A DNA stretch of 64,000 nucleotides. Source: G958296245 sp965262055 (GTDB taxonomy: Bacteria; Chloroflexota; Dehalococcoidia; Lucifugimonadales; G958296245). The stretch is from positions 124,001-188,000 of the forward strand of contig CBDHEI010000002.1 of the NCBI GenBank assembly GCA_965262055.1, read 5' to 3'. The notes under the pieces were generated by a model. It did no database searches, had not been told where the DNA came from, and saw only the letters and a program-made list of their open reading frames with translations. A program made the position numbers and the translations under genes. This document shows positions 63,863 to 64,000 of this stretch, one piece after another (position 1 is the first letter of the stretch; each line of letters starts with the position of its first letter).

Positions 63863-64000
63863 CTACGCATTGGGGACCGGTTCCCTATCTGGCATTAAGT
63901 TCCCCCATTCCAGCAGGAAGAGTCTCAATGGTTCTGAGATCACCGCGCTTAGCAGAACACCCATGAGTATCAGGGATACAGCCCACCAGGTTGAACTGAG
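63863..64000 (-). CDS. C-terminal end of a membrane protein, truncated by the window edge
   Basis: The minus-strand frame is open from base 64000 to TAG 63863-63865 (45 residues). It holds one hydrophobic helix (WWAVSLILMGVLLSAVIS) followed by EPLRLFLLEWGNLMPD. This looks like the last TM segment of a polytopic membrane protein that begins outside the window. Family not recognised. Confidence 0.4.
   Translation of the reverse strand, partial: LSSTWWAVSLILMGVLLSAVISEPLRLFLLEWGNLMPDREPVPNA

Overview
The window is a GC-rich chromosomal segment. Its gene set suits a heterotrophic bacterium of the Chloroflexota (SAR202 or Dehalococcoidia-like lineages): scattered phytanoyl-CoA-dioxygenase-family oxygenases, DHDPS-type and HpcH-type aldolases, aldo/keto reductase, Ldh2 and SDR oxidoreductases, glycosidase-like beta-propeller and TIM-barrel proteins, and PKD/DUF4349 lipoproteins. 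This placement is an inference from gene content; there is no rRNA or other phylogenetic marker here. One tRNA (Pro, anticodon CGG) is present.

Layout. 1-16 kb: mostly intact small-molecule metabolism and envelope genes: two PhyH oxygenases, GYD protein, aspartyl protease, class-III aminotransferase, MsrA, a tandem pair of DUF4349-PKD lipoproteins (the first with an in-frame stop), a sulfite-oxidase-like molybdoenzyme, sugar-phosphate isomerase family protein, L-2-hydroxyglutarate oxidase and a DedA/VTT protein. 16.1-17.8 kb: IS1380-type element. 18.1-28.6 kb, minus strand: a ClpC-like AAA+ chaperone with a frameshift, then an SDR / cupredoxin lipoprotein / giant multicopper oxidase operon resembling MnxG-type manganese oxidases, and a beta-propeller protein. 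29.3-36.2 kb: a compact accessory island with an ACP-like protein, an XRE regulator, an ImmA/IrrE protease, a thymidylate-synthase-fold gene (split by an IS), a gene I assign to the 5-hydroxymethyluracil DNA kinase / thymine pyrophosphorylase helical-domain family, a membrane-anchored dCTP-deaminase/dUTPase-fold gene (frameshifted) and a MazG pyrophosphohydrolase. The combination points to a nucleotide-pool or thymine-hypermodification system and is the best candidate for an undescribed system in the window. 36.5-47 kb: central and catabolic metabolism (two DHDPS-family aldolases, PAC2 protein, AKR, NUDIX, HpcH aldolase, CCA-adding enzyme, methyltransferase, fumarase). 47-63.6 kb: an insertion-sequence graveyard with pseudogenes (sialidase, DppC-type permease, Gfo/Idh, IstA) and a nested structure with one IS1182 element containing two IS1380-like copies, one of which contains another IS1380.

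Eight mobile-element copies of four kinds (IS1380 type I three times, IS1380 type II twice, an IS1380-like type III twice, IS1182 twice, counting the truncated copy) plus an IS21 remnant, together with about ten broken reading frames, suggest a genome in an IS-expansion and gene-decay phase, as seen in host-associated lineages. Part of the frame damage could instead be sequencing or assembly error. Target-site duplications could be read for most insertions, and for two host genes (the TS-like gene and the IS1182 transposase) deleting the insert restores one open frame.

Two non-coding structures stand out. The first is a pair of divergent roughly 235-nt intergenic copies (5.86-6.09 kb plus strand; 28.92-29.16 kb minus strand) sharing a promoter with exact 17-nt spacing and a CACG-N6-CGTG palindrome. 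The second is a family of double-hairpin GC-rich repeats (27.06, 47.18, 47.31, 49.05 and 51.11 kb).
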